In this document: piece by piece, positions 7,253-15,191 of the stretch | Numbering within the stretch: the first letter of the stretch is position 1 | How the letters are laid out: the number at the start of each line of letters is the position of its first letter | NCBI GenBank assembly: GCA_002293025.1 | Contig: DBCL01000012.1 | Location: 101,966 to 121,974, forward strand | Direction of reading: 5' to 3' | DNA length: 20,009 nucleotides | Source: Actinobacteria bacterium UBA959 | GTDB lineage: Bacteria; Actinomycetota; Actinomycetes; S36-B12; UBA5976 | Position numbers and translations under genes: made by a program | Notes under the pieces: generated by a model | What the model was told of the DNA's origin: nothing | The model's input: only the letters and a program-made list of their open reading frames with translations | Databases searched by the model: none

Positions 7253-9205
7253 TTACCAAATTCGCACGCGTTGCTGCTCGTCTAACCAAAGTTCATCTTC
7301 AGGTGTCACTCCAAACGCTTCATAAAATTCGCTTAAATTTCTCACAATCGCATTACATCTAAACTCTGGTGGTGAATGAGGATCAACAGCAACTCTGCGA
7401 GCAGCTTCTTCTGTTCGAGTTTTGGTGCGCCAAACCTGTGCCCACGCCAAAAACAATCTTTGATACCCCGTTAAATTGTCAATGACTGGAGGCACTTTCC
7501 CATTCAGTGATAATTCATATGCTTTATGGGCAATTGTTAAGCCGCCAAGATCGCCAATGTTTTCGCCAACAGTTAGTTTTCCATTAACTTTTGAACCTGG
7601 AGCTTCTTGTGGTTCTAGTCCTTCATATTGTGCAATTAACATCTGAGTTCTCTTATCAAACTCAGTTCGATCAAAATCAGTCCACCAGTCTTTCAAGTTG
7701 CCATCACCATCATATTTTGAACCTTGATCATCAAAACCATGACCAATCTCATGACCAATTACGGCACCAATGGCTCCGTAGTTGGCAGCATCGTCTGCTT
7801 CTAAATCAAAAAATGGTGGTTGCAAAATAGCAGCTGGGAAAACGATCTCGTTCATACCTGGGTTGTAATAGGCATTCACAGTTTGTGGTGTCATAAACCA
7901 CTCAGACCGATCAACTGGTTTACCCAATTTTTCCAATTCTTTAGCAGTTAAAAATGCTGTGGTTCGGCGCATATTTCCAACTAAATCATCATCTTTGATA
8001 ACAAGGCCCGAATAATCTTTCCATTTATCTGGGTAACCAATTTTTGGTGTGAATTTGGCTAGTTTTTCGAGTGCTTTTTCTTTAGTTTCAGGACTCATCC
8101 AAGCTAGAGCCTTGATGTCAACTTCATATGCCTTGGTTAAATTCTCCACTAACTGCAGCATGCGAGCTTTTGCTTGTGGTGGAAAGTGCTTTGCAACGTA
8201 GAGCTTGCCTACTGCTTCACCAAGCGATCCTTCAACGACTCCAACGCCACGCTTCCATCTATCTCTAATTTGTGGTGTGCCAGAGAGGGTTGTTCCATAG
8301 AAGTTAAAGTTTTCAGTTACAAACTCTTCACTCAATAATGATGCTGAGCCATGCAAGATATTCCAACGAAGCCAGGCTTGCCAGGCTTGCACATCAAAAT
8401 TACTTAACATCTCAGAAATACCAGTAACAAAACTTGGTTGCCTTACCACTAATTCCTTGAATCCAATTTCTGGAAAACCAAAAGCCTGCATCCAAGTGTT
8501 CCAGTTAATAGTTGGACCAAGATTTTTAAACTCTGAAAATGAAACTTTGTTGTATGTTGCCATTGCATCGCGATCTTTAACAACATCCCAGTGATAGCTA
8601 GCAATTTTAGTTTCTAACTCAAAAACTAATCTTGCTTGTTCTTTTGAGTCATTGAATTTTGCCAAACCAAACATCTTTTCTAAGTGGGCAAGATACGCGT
8701 CTCTGATTTTTTGATGCGACTCTTCTCGGTAGTAAGCCTCATCCGGCAACCCAATTCCACTTTGAGCAAAGTAAAGAATGTTTTGATTTGCATTTGAATA
8801 GTCGGTAGTAATCCAAAATCCAAACCAACCATCTAAACCACTCTTTTGTAGTTGTCCGACAACCCTAATAAAACTTTCTGCATCCACTACCTGATCGACT
8901 AAATCAAGTTCGGTTTGAATTGGGTTCATACCTAACTTTTCAATCAATTCTTCATTCATAAAAGACTTATATAAATCTCCAATTTGCTGAGCCTGTGCTT
9001 GGTCACCCTTCACATTGGCTGCCTCTTCAATGATCTTGCGAACATTCTCTTCCGATAGATCTCTCAAAACATGGAATGCCCCATGGATCGGACGATCAGA
9101 TGGGATCACCGCAGAGTCGATCCAAGACCCATTCATATAACGGTAAAGGTCGTCTTGAGGTCTAACATTTTGGTTGATATGACTTAGGTCTAGTCCACTT
9201 TTCAT
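7253..9205 (-). CDS. pepO: M13 (neprilysin/PepO) family zinc metallopeptidase
   Basis: Zinc endopeptidase acting on small peptides. An open frame reaches a TTG at 9262, but I place the start at the ATG at 9205 because it has a strong AAGGAG six bases upstream, whereas the TTG has none, and the protein then begins MKSGLDLSHINQNVRPQDDL, like actinobacterial relatives. This gives 650 residues, usual for the family. Numbered from that ATG, the zinc site HEIGH is at 485-489, the third ligand region ENIGD at 548-552 (Glu548), and the substrate-binding NAYYNP at 444-449. The protein ends in VRIW without the cysteine of the CxxW tail found in many exported members. There is no signal peptide, so it is likely cytoplasmic and may recycle peptides. 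It is divergent from gcvP across 112 bases and upstream of the DnaX-tail-like gene. Confidence 0.95.
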   Translation of the reverse strand: MKSGLDLSHINQNVRPQDDLYRYMNGSWIDSAVIPSDRPIHGAFHVLRDLSEENVRKIIEEAANVKGDQAQAQQIGDLYKSFMNEELIEKLGMNPIQTELDLVDQVVDAESFIRVVGQLQKSGLDGWFGFWITTDYSNANQNILYFAQSGIGLPDEAYYREESHQKIRDAYLAHLEKMFGLAKFNDSKEQARLVFELETKIASYHWDVVKDRDAMATYNKVSFSEFKNLGPTINWNTWMQAFGFPEIGFKELVVRQPSFVTGISEMLSNFDVQAWQAWLRWNILHGSASLLSEEFVTENFNFYGTTLSGTPQIRDRWKRGVGVVEGSLGEAVGKLYVAKHFPPQAKARMLQLVENLTKAYEVDIKALAWMSPETKEKALEKLAKFTPKIGYPDKWKDYSGLVIKDDDLVGNMRRTTAFLTAKELEKLGKPVDRSEWFMTPQTVNAYYNPGMNEIVFPAAILQPPFFDLEADDAANYGAIGAVIGHEIGHGFDDQGSKYDGDGNLKDWWTDFDRTEFDKRTQMLIAQYEGLEPQEAPGSKVNGKLTVGENIGDLGGLTIAHKAYELSLNGKVPPVIDNLTGYQRLFLAWAQVWRTKTRTEEAARRVAVDPHSPPEFRCNAIVRNLSEFYEAFGVTPEDELWLDEQQRVRIW

Positions 9206-9317
9206 CCCAGGCTCCTTCGGCTTAGTGCCCTGAAGATACTCACCTTTTTCATAGCGTGCCAAGTAGGGATTGCGCCACTAAGTTAAGGGTCTAAATCCAC
9301 AGAACAGGCCTATCTTT
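9206..9317. promoter_or_regulatory. Divergent promoter region, M13 peptidase / gcvPTH
   Basis: The 112 bases between the two opposing starts must hold both promoters. Toward gcvP a weak candidate is TTGCGC, about 16 bases, then TAAATC near 9290; toward the peptidase nothing clear is seen. I find no full glycine riboswitch: the conserved GAGAG and CUCUCAGG-like segments are missing, although the minus strand has the look-alike GCCGAAGGAGCC. Confidence 0.3.
9211..9218 (-). promoter_or_regulatory. Ribosome-binding site fixing the M13 peptidase start
   Basis: On the minus strand AAGGAG lies six bases before the ATG at 9205. It sits inside the 19-codon extension that a TTG start at 9262 would translate, which argues that the extension is untranslated leader. 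Confidence 0.7.
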
Positions 9318-12185
9318 ATGAGTTTTGGCTATACAACGAGGGGCAGATCTTTCACAGATCGCCACATCGGGCCCACCCAGCCAGATATTGACTTAATGCT
9401 GAACGCGCTTGGCTATCAAAATCTGGAAGAGTTATTAGAAGCTGTAGTGCCAGGTGTTATTAGGTGGCGATCTGATTTGGATCTGCCCCAAGCAGTCAGT
9501 GAATCTGAAGTTTTAATTCAGTTAAAGGATCTTGCTGCACAAAACACCATGACCAAAACTCTTATTGGCTTGGGCTACTACAACACTTTCACCCCAACAG
9601 TAATCTTGCGAAACATTCTAGAAAATCCATCTTGGTACACCGCCTATACGCCATATCAGCCTGAAATTTCTCAAGGAAGACTTGAAGCCTTAATCAATTT
9701 TCAAACAGTAGTAGAGGATTTAACTGGCTTACCTATTGCTAATGCCAGCATGCTTGATGAATCAACTGCTGCGGCTGAAGCTATGACCCTGGCAATGCGC
9801 AATACCAAATCAACCTCAAAGTCATTTGTAGTTGATCAGGACACTCATCCGCAAACTATTGCAGTTATTGAAACTAGAGCTAAGCCACTAGGAATTGATG
9901 TTGTTTTGGCTGATCTTTCAAAAGAGATTACTGTTAAAGAATATTTTGGTTTGTTAGTTTCTTATCCTGGATCATCTGGGAAAATCTTTAACCCAGCAAA
10001 GATTATTGAGTCTGCTCATAACGCTGGAGCCCTAGTAGCAGTTACTACCGACTTGTTAGCTTTAACCCTTATTACGCCACCAGGTGAGTTTGGTGCTGAC
10101 ATTGCTGTTGGTTCTGCGCAGCGCTTTGGAGTTTCTCTTGGATATGGCGGACCACATGCGGGTTTCATGGCAGTTAGAACTGGACTAGAGAGATCTTTAC
10201 CAGGCAGATTAGTTGGAGTATCAATTGATGCTGCTGGAAATCCGGCTTATCGGTTAGCGTTGCAAACTAGAGAGCAGCACATTCGCCGTGAGCGAGCTAC
10301 TTCAAATATTTGCACTGCTCAGGTTTTATTGGCTGTAATGGCCAGTATGTATGCGGTGTACCACGGGCCTGAGGGTCTTCGAGATATTGCTCAACGAGTG
10401 CACCAGCACGCAGTTTTGTTGTCTCTAGGTTTAAAGAAATTATCAGCAAAAATATTGCATGATAATTTCTTTGACACACTGAGAGTTGAAACCCCGAAAG
10501 CCATTGCATGGGTTGAGGCTGCCCGCCTTAAAGGAATTAACCTCTTGTTATTTGATGCCAACACTGTTGGAATCTCTGTTGATGAAACAACTGATATTCA
10601 AACAATTAAAGATATTTGGGATGCACTAGTAAGTGGATCGAACTTAGACCCTGACCAGTTGTGGTTATCAGTAGAACCAGTAATTACACCTGATCTAACC
10701 CGAACAACTAAATACTTGGAGCATGAAGTTTTTAATCGCTACCACAATGAAACTGCAATGTTGAGATACATGAAGTCTTTATCTGATAAGGACTACGCCC
10801 TAGATCGGGGCATGATTCCGCTTGGCTCTTGCACAATGAAACTTAATGCTGCAACCGAGATGCAAGCTGTGACTTGGCCAGAATTTGCGAACTTACATCC
10901 CTTTGTTCCAATCAATCAAGCATCTGGAACTTTATCTCTCATTAAGGACCTAGAAAATTGGCTGGTTGAAATTACTGGTTATGACGCAGTTTCATTGCAA
11001 CCCAATGCTGGCAGTCAGGGTGAATTTGCTGGGCTTCTTGCAATTAAGAGCTACCTAAACCACAAGGGTGAAACAAATAGAGATGTTTGTTTAATTCCAT
11101 CTTCTGCGCATGGCACTAATGCCGCATCTGCTGTTATGGCAGGGATGAAAGTTGTTGTAGTTGGCTGTGATGAATTAGGAAATGTTGATATTGACGACTT
11201 AAAACTCAAAATTACTGAGAATCAAGATGCACTAGCTGCCTTAATGGTTACTTACCCATCAACTCATGGTGTATTTGAATCTGCTATCTCAGATATTTGT
11301 GCGATGGTGCATGATGCTGGTGGTCAAGTTTATGTAGACGGCGCTAACTTAAATGCTTTGGTTGGAGTTGCAAAACCAGGAAAATTTGGGGCAGATGTCA
11401 GTCACTTGAATTTACATAAAACTTTCTGTATTCCACATGGGGGCGGTGGCCCAGGGGTTGGACCTGTTGGAGTTAAAGCGCACCTTGCTCCGTTCTTGCC
11501 TAACCATCCAGTAATTTCGCAGGCTGGCCCAAGCACTGGGGTTGGACCAATTAGTGCAGCTCCTTTTGGTAGCGCTGGCATTCTGCCAATCTCTTGGTCT
11601 TACATAAAGATGATGGGTGCCCAAGGATTAGTTAGAGCCACTTCAGTTGCCATTCTGTCAGCAAACTACATAGCTAAACGACTTGCTGCCCATTATCCAA
11701 TTCTTTACACCGGACAAAATGATTTGATTGCACATGAATGCATCATTGATATTCGTGGAATCACAAAAGACACTGGGATAACTGTGGATGATATTGCTAA
11801 ACGATTAATGGATTATGGTTTTCATGCTCCAACGATGTCCTTCCCGGTAGCTGGCACCATGATGATTGAGCCAACTGAAAGTGAAGACTTAAGAGAAATA
11901 AACAGATTTATTGACGCCATGATTGCTATCAGAAAAGAGATTGATCAAGTTGCTAGCCAAGTTTGGCCAGTTGATGACAATCCGCTAGTTAACGCACCGC
12001 ACACAGCATCAAACGTGGTGGCTGAATGGCTTCATCCATATTCTCGAGAAACAGCAATATTCCCATTAAAGAGCAACCGAGCACATAAATATTGGGTTCC
12101 AGTGGAGCGCATCGATGCAGCTCACGGGGACCGAAATCTGGTTTGCTCTTGTCCGCCACCAGAAGCTTTTGCTAACGCAAACTAA
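9318..12185 (+). CDS. gcvP: Glycine dehydrogenase (decarboxylating), P protein of the glycine cleavage system
   Basis: PLP enzyme that decarboxylates glycine and passes the aminomethyl group to the lipoyl arm of the H protein. It is the single-chain form, 955 residues (E. coli 957), with both halves fused. The start is FTDRHIGPTQPD, typical of the family. The catalytic half has MKLNAATEM near 507-515, SSAHGTNAASAVMAGMKVVVV near 594-614, and the PLP lysine Lys701 in NLHKTFCIPHGGGGPGVGP. The C-terminal half ends with PVERIDAAHGDRNLVCSCPP. The ribosome-binding sequence before the ATG is weak (AACAGG). Its TAA overlaps the ATG of gcvT by one base (TAATG), so translation of P and T is coupled. It leads the gcvP-gcvT-gcvH operon; this P-T-H order differs from the T-H-P order of E. 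coli. Confidence 0.98.
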   Translation: MSFGYTTRGRSFTDRHIGPTQPDIDLMLNALGYQNLEELLEAVVPGVIRWRSDLDLPQAVSESEVLIQLKDLAAQNTMTKTLIGLGYYNTFTPTVILRNILENPSWYTAYTPYQPEISQGRLEALINFQTVVEDLTGLPIANASMLDESTAAAEAMTLAMRNTKSTSKSFVVDQDTHPQTIAVIETRAKPLGIDVVLADLSKEITVKEYFGLLVSYPGSSGKIFNPAKIIESAHNAGALVAVTTDLLALTLITPPGEFGADIAVGSAQRFGVSLGYGGPHAGFMAVRTGLERSLPGRLVGVSIDAAGNPAYRLALQTREQHIRRERATSNICTAQVLLAVMASMYAVYHGPEGLRDIAQRVHQHAVLLSLGLKKLSAKILHDNFFDTLRVETPKAIAWVEAARLKGINLLLFDANTVGISVDETTDIQTIKDIWDALVSGSNLDPDQLWLSVEPVITPDLTRTTKYLEHEVFNRYHNETAMLRYMKSLSDKDYALDRGMIPLGSCTMKLNAATEMQAVTWPEFANLHPFVPINQASGTLSLIKDLENWLVEITGYDAVSLQPNAGSQGEFAGLLAIKSYLNHKGETNRDVCLIPSSAHGTNAASAVMAGMKVVVVGCDELGNVDIDDLKLKITENQDALAALMVTYPSTHGVFESAISDICAMVHDAGGQVYVDGANLNALVGVAKPGKFGADVSHLNLHKTFCIPHGGGGPGVGPVGVKAHLAPFLPNHPVISQAGPSTGVGPISAAPFGSAGILPISWSYIKMMGAQGLVRATSVAILSANYIAKRLAAHYPILYTGQNDLIAHECIIDIRGITKDTGITVDDIAKRLMDYGFHAPTMSFPVAGTMMIEPTESEDLREINRFIDAMIAIRKEIDQVASQVWPVDDNPLVNAPHTASNVVAEWLHPYSRETAIFPLKSNRAHKYWVPVERIDAAHGDRNLVCSCPPPEAFANAN

Positions 12186-13276
12186 TGACCCTGAAACAAA
12201 CTGCTCTAGATCAAATCCATATTGATCTTGGTGCAGTCATGACCGACTTTGCTGGTTGGAATATGCCGCTTCGTTACGGCAGTGAAACCCAAGAACACCT
12301 TTTGGTTAGAACTGATTGTGGTCTATTTGATCTTTCTCATATGGGCGAGATCTGGGTAGAAGGCGAGGATGCTGCCCGGTTTTTAGATTTTGCACTAGTA
12401 GGAGAGTTGTCCAAGGTGGCAATTGGTAGAGCTCGCTACACCATGATTTGTAATGAATCTGGAAACGTAATTGATGACCTAGTCGTTTATCGAATTGAAG
12501 TAAACGTATTTATGGTGGTTGCTAATGCCTCAAACGTTCAAATTGTCTTCAGTGAACTAAGCGCACGCAATCAAGGCTTCGCTTGCACTGTCAAAGATCT
12601 TTCTGAGAGCACCGCCTTGATTGCAGTCCAGGGCCCATCTGCGGTCAAAGTCGTTTCTCAAGTTTTTCCTAAAACTAATTTTTCAGAACTAAAAAATTAT
12701 GGCTGGTGCTTGAGCAATCAAGATGAGCTGCATGTCATTTTGGCTAGAACTGGCTACACCGGGGAAGATGGCTTTGAAATATTTCTTGATCTCAAAGATG
12801 CGGTTGGTTTGTGGCAGAAGTTAATTGATTTTGGGGCTAAACCTGCAGGCTTGGCCTGCAGAGATACTTTGCGTTTAGAAGCAGGTATGCCGCTATATGG
12901 ACATGAACTTGATCTGCAAACTAATCCAATCGAAGCGGGACTTGGCAGAGTCATTGCTTTTGGTAAATCAATTGACTTCATTGGCAAATCCGCTCTAGCC
13001 CAAATTGCCGAAAGTTCAACTAAACGAAACCTTGTTGGGATTACTTTAGAAACAAGAAGAATTGCCAGAGCTGGATTTAATTTAATAAATAAGGATGGTG
13101 AGATTGTGGGCCAGATTACAAGTGGCGCTTTTTCCCCAACACTTAATAAATCTATTGCCATGGCTTATCTCGACAGGAACTTTGATGCCCAACTCGATAC
13201 GCTAAGCGTAGATATTAGAGGCACTAATGAACTTGCAACTTTAGTACCACTGCCGTTTTATCAAAGAAAGAAGTAG
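12185..13276 (+). CDS. gcvT: Aminomethyltransferase, T protein of the glycine cleavage system
   Basis: Transfers the methylene carbon from aminomethyl-lipoyl H protein to tetrahydrofolate, releasing ammonia and forming 5,10-methylene-THF. At 363 residues it matches the family. The folate-binding domain contains FAGWNMPLRYG (22-32), LFDLSHMGEI (47-56), ARYTMICNESGNVIDDLVVYR (83-103) with the conserved aspartate pair Asp97/Asp98, and ARTGYTGEDGFEIF near 191-204. The C-terminal barrel has GRVIAFGKSIDFIGKSAL and ITSGAFSPTLNKSIAMAYL. The start ATG overlaps the gcvP stop by one base. Its TAG stop overlaps the AGGAG of gcvH, so all three proteins are probably made from one tightly coupled message. 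Confidence 0.97.
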   Translation: MTLKQTALDQIHIDLGAVMTDFAGWNMPLRYGSETQEHLLVRTDCGLFDLSHMGEIWVEGEDAARFLDFALVGELSKVAIGRARYTMICNESGNVIDDLVVYRIEVNVFMVVANASNVQIVFSELSARNQGFACTVKDLSESTALIAVQGPSAVKVVSQVFPKTNFSELKNYGWCLSNQDELHVILARTGYTGEDGFEIFLDLKDAVGLWQKLIDFGAKPAGLACRDTLRLEAGMPLYGHELDLQTNPIEAGLGRVIAFGKSIDFIGKSALAQIAESSTKRNLVGITLETRRIARAGFNLINKDGEIVGQITSGAFSPTLNKSIAMAYLDRNFDAQLDTLSVDIRGTNELATLVPLPFYQRKK

Positions 13277-13281
13277 GAGTT

Positions 13282-13650
13282 ATGTCGATACCTGCAAACC
13301 TGCACTACACCGCAGACCATGAGTGGATGGACACCACAACCGGTGTTGCAACTGTTGGAATTACTCTGTTTGCAGCAGATGCTCTAGGTGATGTGGTTTA
13401 CGTAAAACTTCCAGATTTAGGTTCAGTTGTTAGTGCAGGCATGGTGTGTGGTGAGCTCGAGTCCACCAAGTCATTAAGTGACTTGTTTGCACCAGCCTCG
13501 GGTGAAATTGTTGAGATAAATCAAGCTGCCATAGATGATCCAGCACTTATCAATAAGGATCCTTACGGTTTGGGTTGGCTATTTAAGGTGTCAGTCACTG
13601 GTACCGACAAGCTGTTGTCAGCATCCGAGTACGAAGCCAAAATAAGTTAA
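13282..13650 (+). CDS. gcvH: Glycine cleavage system H protein
   Basis: Lipoyl carrier that shuttles the aminomethyl group between the P, T and L proteins. It is 122 residues, normal for the family, starting YTADHEWMD and carrying the lipoylation motif GELESTKSLSDLFAP with Lys63 as the modified residue, followed by ASGEIVEIN and DPYGLGWLFKV. AGGAG sits only two bases before the ATG, a tight spacing, and overlaps the gcvT stop. It is the last gene of the gcv operon; no strong terminator hairpin is visible in the 69 bases before lemA. The L protein (dihydrolipoyl dehydrogenase) is not encoded here and must come from elsewhere, probably the 2-oxoacid dehydrogenase pool. Confidence 0.98.
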   Translation: MSIPANLHYTADHEWMDTTTGVATVGITLFAADALGDVVYVKLPDLGSVVSAGMVCGELESTKSLSDLFAPASGEIVEINQAAIDDPALINKDPYGLGWLFKVSVTGTDKLLSASEYEAKIS

Positions 13651-13706
13651 TTCTTTAGCCCAGCCCAGATTTACTAATCCAGTAGACCTATGGTTTAGTT
13701 CTTTGG

Positions 13707-13712
13707 TACCAT
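13707..13712 (+). promoter_or_regulatory. Possible leaderless -10 element for lemA
   Basis: TACCAT fits the actinobacterial TANNNT -10 form and ends seven bases before the lemA ATG, which has no Shine-Dalgarno sequence. That geometry predicts transcription starting at or beside the start codon, as in the leaderless transcripts common in Actinobacteria. A second TANNNT (TATGGT, 13689-13694) is an alternative giving a short leader. Confidence 0.4.
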
Positions 13713-13719
13713 CTAGATC

Positions 13720-14280
13720 ATGAACACAACAACACTAGTTTTGATCGGGATTGCAGTTTTGTTACTTGTTTTTTGGTTGATTGGTCAATACAACAGACTG
13801 CTAAAGTTAAATGTTGCCGTAGATGAGGGTTTTGCCCAGATAGAGGTTCAACTTCAGCGCAGATCAGATCTGATCCCTAACCTGGTTGAAACCGTTAAAG
13901 GCTATGCCGCTCATGAAAAAGAAACTTTTGAAAAAGTTGTTGTTGCCCGTGCAGCAGCCACGTCAGCTACTGGTGTGCAAGATGTTGCAGCAGCTGATGG
14001 CATGTTGACCCAAGCTTTGCGTGGTTTGCTAGCAGTTAGCGAGGCCTACCCAGACCTAAAGGCTTCAGCCAACTTCTCACAACTACAAGAAGAGTTGTCT
14101 GCAACTGAGAATAAAGTTGCATTTGCCCGACAGTATTACAACGACACTGTTCGAGTTCTCAACGAAGCTGTGGTCACAATTCCTGGAAATGTGTTTGCGC
14201 CACTCGCCAAAGTCGGGGCACGTGAGTTTTATGAAATTGATGACCCAGCAAATCGCAAGACTCCAACAGTTAGCTTCTAA
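13720..14280 (+). CDS. lemA: LemA family membrane-anchored protein
   Basis: 186-residue LemA family protein. One N-terminal membrane helix (about 5-23, LVLIGIAVLLLVFWLIGQY) is followed by the family core NRLLKLNVAVDEGFAQIEVQLQRRSDLIPNLVETVKGY, then a helical body and FARQYYNDTVRVLNE, YNDTV being a family hallmark. Under the usual N-out topology the helical body would be cytoplasmic or exposed; I cannot fix it from sequence. The biochemical function of LemA is not settled; it is repeatedly found beside M48 proteases of the HtpX type, as here (8-base gap). The ATG lacks a ribosome-binding site and may be leaderless. It probably heads a lemA-htpX-oxidoreductase operon distinct from gcv, though read-through from gcvH is possible. 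Confidence 0.92.
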   Translation: MNTTTLVLIGIAVLLLVFWLIGQYNRLLKLNVAVDEGFAQIEVQLQRRSDLIPNLVETVKGYAAHEKETFEKVVVARAAATSATGVQDVAAADGMLTQALRGLLAVSEAYPDLKASANFSQLQEELSATENKVAFARQYYNDTVRVLNEAVVTIPGNVFAPLAKVGAREFYEIDDPANRKTPTVSF

Positions 14281-14288
14281 ATCTAACT

Positions 14289-15191
14289 GTGACCTCATTT
14301 AGATCTCAGCAAGCACTTAACCAGCGCAAGACCTGGCTCTTGCTAGGCAGCATGGCAGCGTTAGTGGCATTCGTGGTTTATGCAGCTGCCCTTTACTTTG
14401 GCTATGTTGGCATCGGTATCGTCCCAATTGCTGTTGGAATTGCCTTAATTTCTATCTGGGGTTCCTACTATTCATCAGACCGAATCGTGTTGACGATGAC
14501 TGGTGCCAAGTTGATATCTGAAGAAGATAACCCTCAATTATTTAATCTAGTAAATGAAATGTGTATTGCTTCTGGGCTACCAATGCCCAAGATTGCTGTT
14601 GTCCAAGATAGCGCCCCCAATGCTTTTGCCACAGGCAGAAATCCAGAACATGCCCTAATTGCATTCACCACTGGAATTTTAGAAAAAATGGATCGGGAAC
14701 AACTGCAAGGCGTTGTGGCTCATGAATTAGCACATGTTGCTAATAGAGATACTCTAGTTTCAGCAATCGCTGCTACAACTGCTGGCGCACTTGCACTAAT
14801 TAGTGATCTATTAATTCGCATGATGTGGTTTGGTGGAAATCGCAGAAGTGGCAACAACAATTCAAATCCATTAGTGCTTATCGCTGCATTTCTAGCCTTG
14901 ATTTTGGCACCAATTGCAGCAACGCTGCTTAGATCTGCAATTTCGCGTAAGCGTGAATCGTTGGCAGATGCCACTGCCATCAGTTTCACGCGCAATCCAA
15001 CCGGATTGCGAAGGGCTCTGGAAACTTTGGCGCATGACTCAACTGTGGTTAGACAAAAATCTACTGCAGTGGCACATATCTGGATTGAGTCCCCACTAGA
15101 TCACAAAGCTGCTTCCAAAATGTTTGCTACTCATCCACCTATTCAAGAGCGCATTGAGTTATTGCGTCAGATGGAAAACGGTCAACTGTGA
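14289..15191 (+). CDS. htpX: M48 family zinc metalloprotease, HtpX-like
   Basis: Membrane zinc endopeptidase of the M48B/HtpX type, implicated in membrane protein quality control. The 300-residue chain has two N-terminal membrane helices (about 15-37 and 41-57), the zinc motif HELAHVANRD (HELAH at 145-149), two further hydrophobic stretches (about 155-180 and 193-214) and the third ligand in RKRESLADATA (Glu223). QDSAPNAFATG (106-116) is the usual family element before the zinc site. The start is a GTG with no clear ribosome-binding site, 8 bases after lemA, so translation may be coupled. Its TGA overlaps the GTG of the next gene (GTGA). The LemA pairing is a common genomic arrangement and supports a shared envelope-stress role, which remains inference. 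Confidence 0.93.
   Translation: MTSFRSQQALNQRKTWLLLGSMAALVAFVVYAAALYFGYVGIGIVPIAVGIALISIWGSYYSSDRIVLTMTGAKLISEEDNPQLFNLVNEMCIASGLPMPKIAVVQDSAPNAFATGRNPEHALIAFTTGILEKMDREQLQGVVAHELAHVANRDTLVSAIAATTAGALALISDLLIRMMWFGGNRRSGNNNSNPLVLIAAFLALILAPIAATLLRSAISRKRESLADATAISFTRNPTGLRRALETLAHDSTVVRQKSTAVAHIWIESPLDHKAASKMFATHPPIQERIELLRQMENGQL

Noticed and set aside
9206..9230. GCCGAAGGAGCC on the minus strand resembles part of a glycine riboswitch, next to the gcv operon.
   Set aside because: It points toward the peptidase rather than gcvP, the other conserved riboswitch segments are absent, and the match is explained by the AAGGAG ribosome-binding site.
12754..13161. 135-codon minus-strand open frame inside gcvT.
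   Set aside because: Antisense to well-conserved gcvT sequence; the frame is open because of gcvT codon composition.
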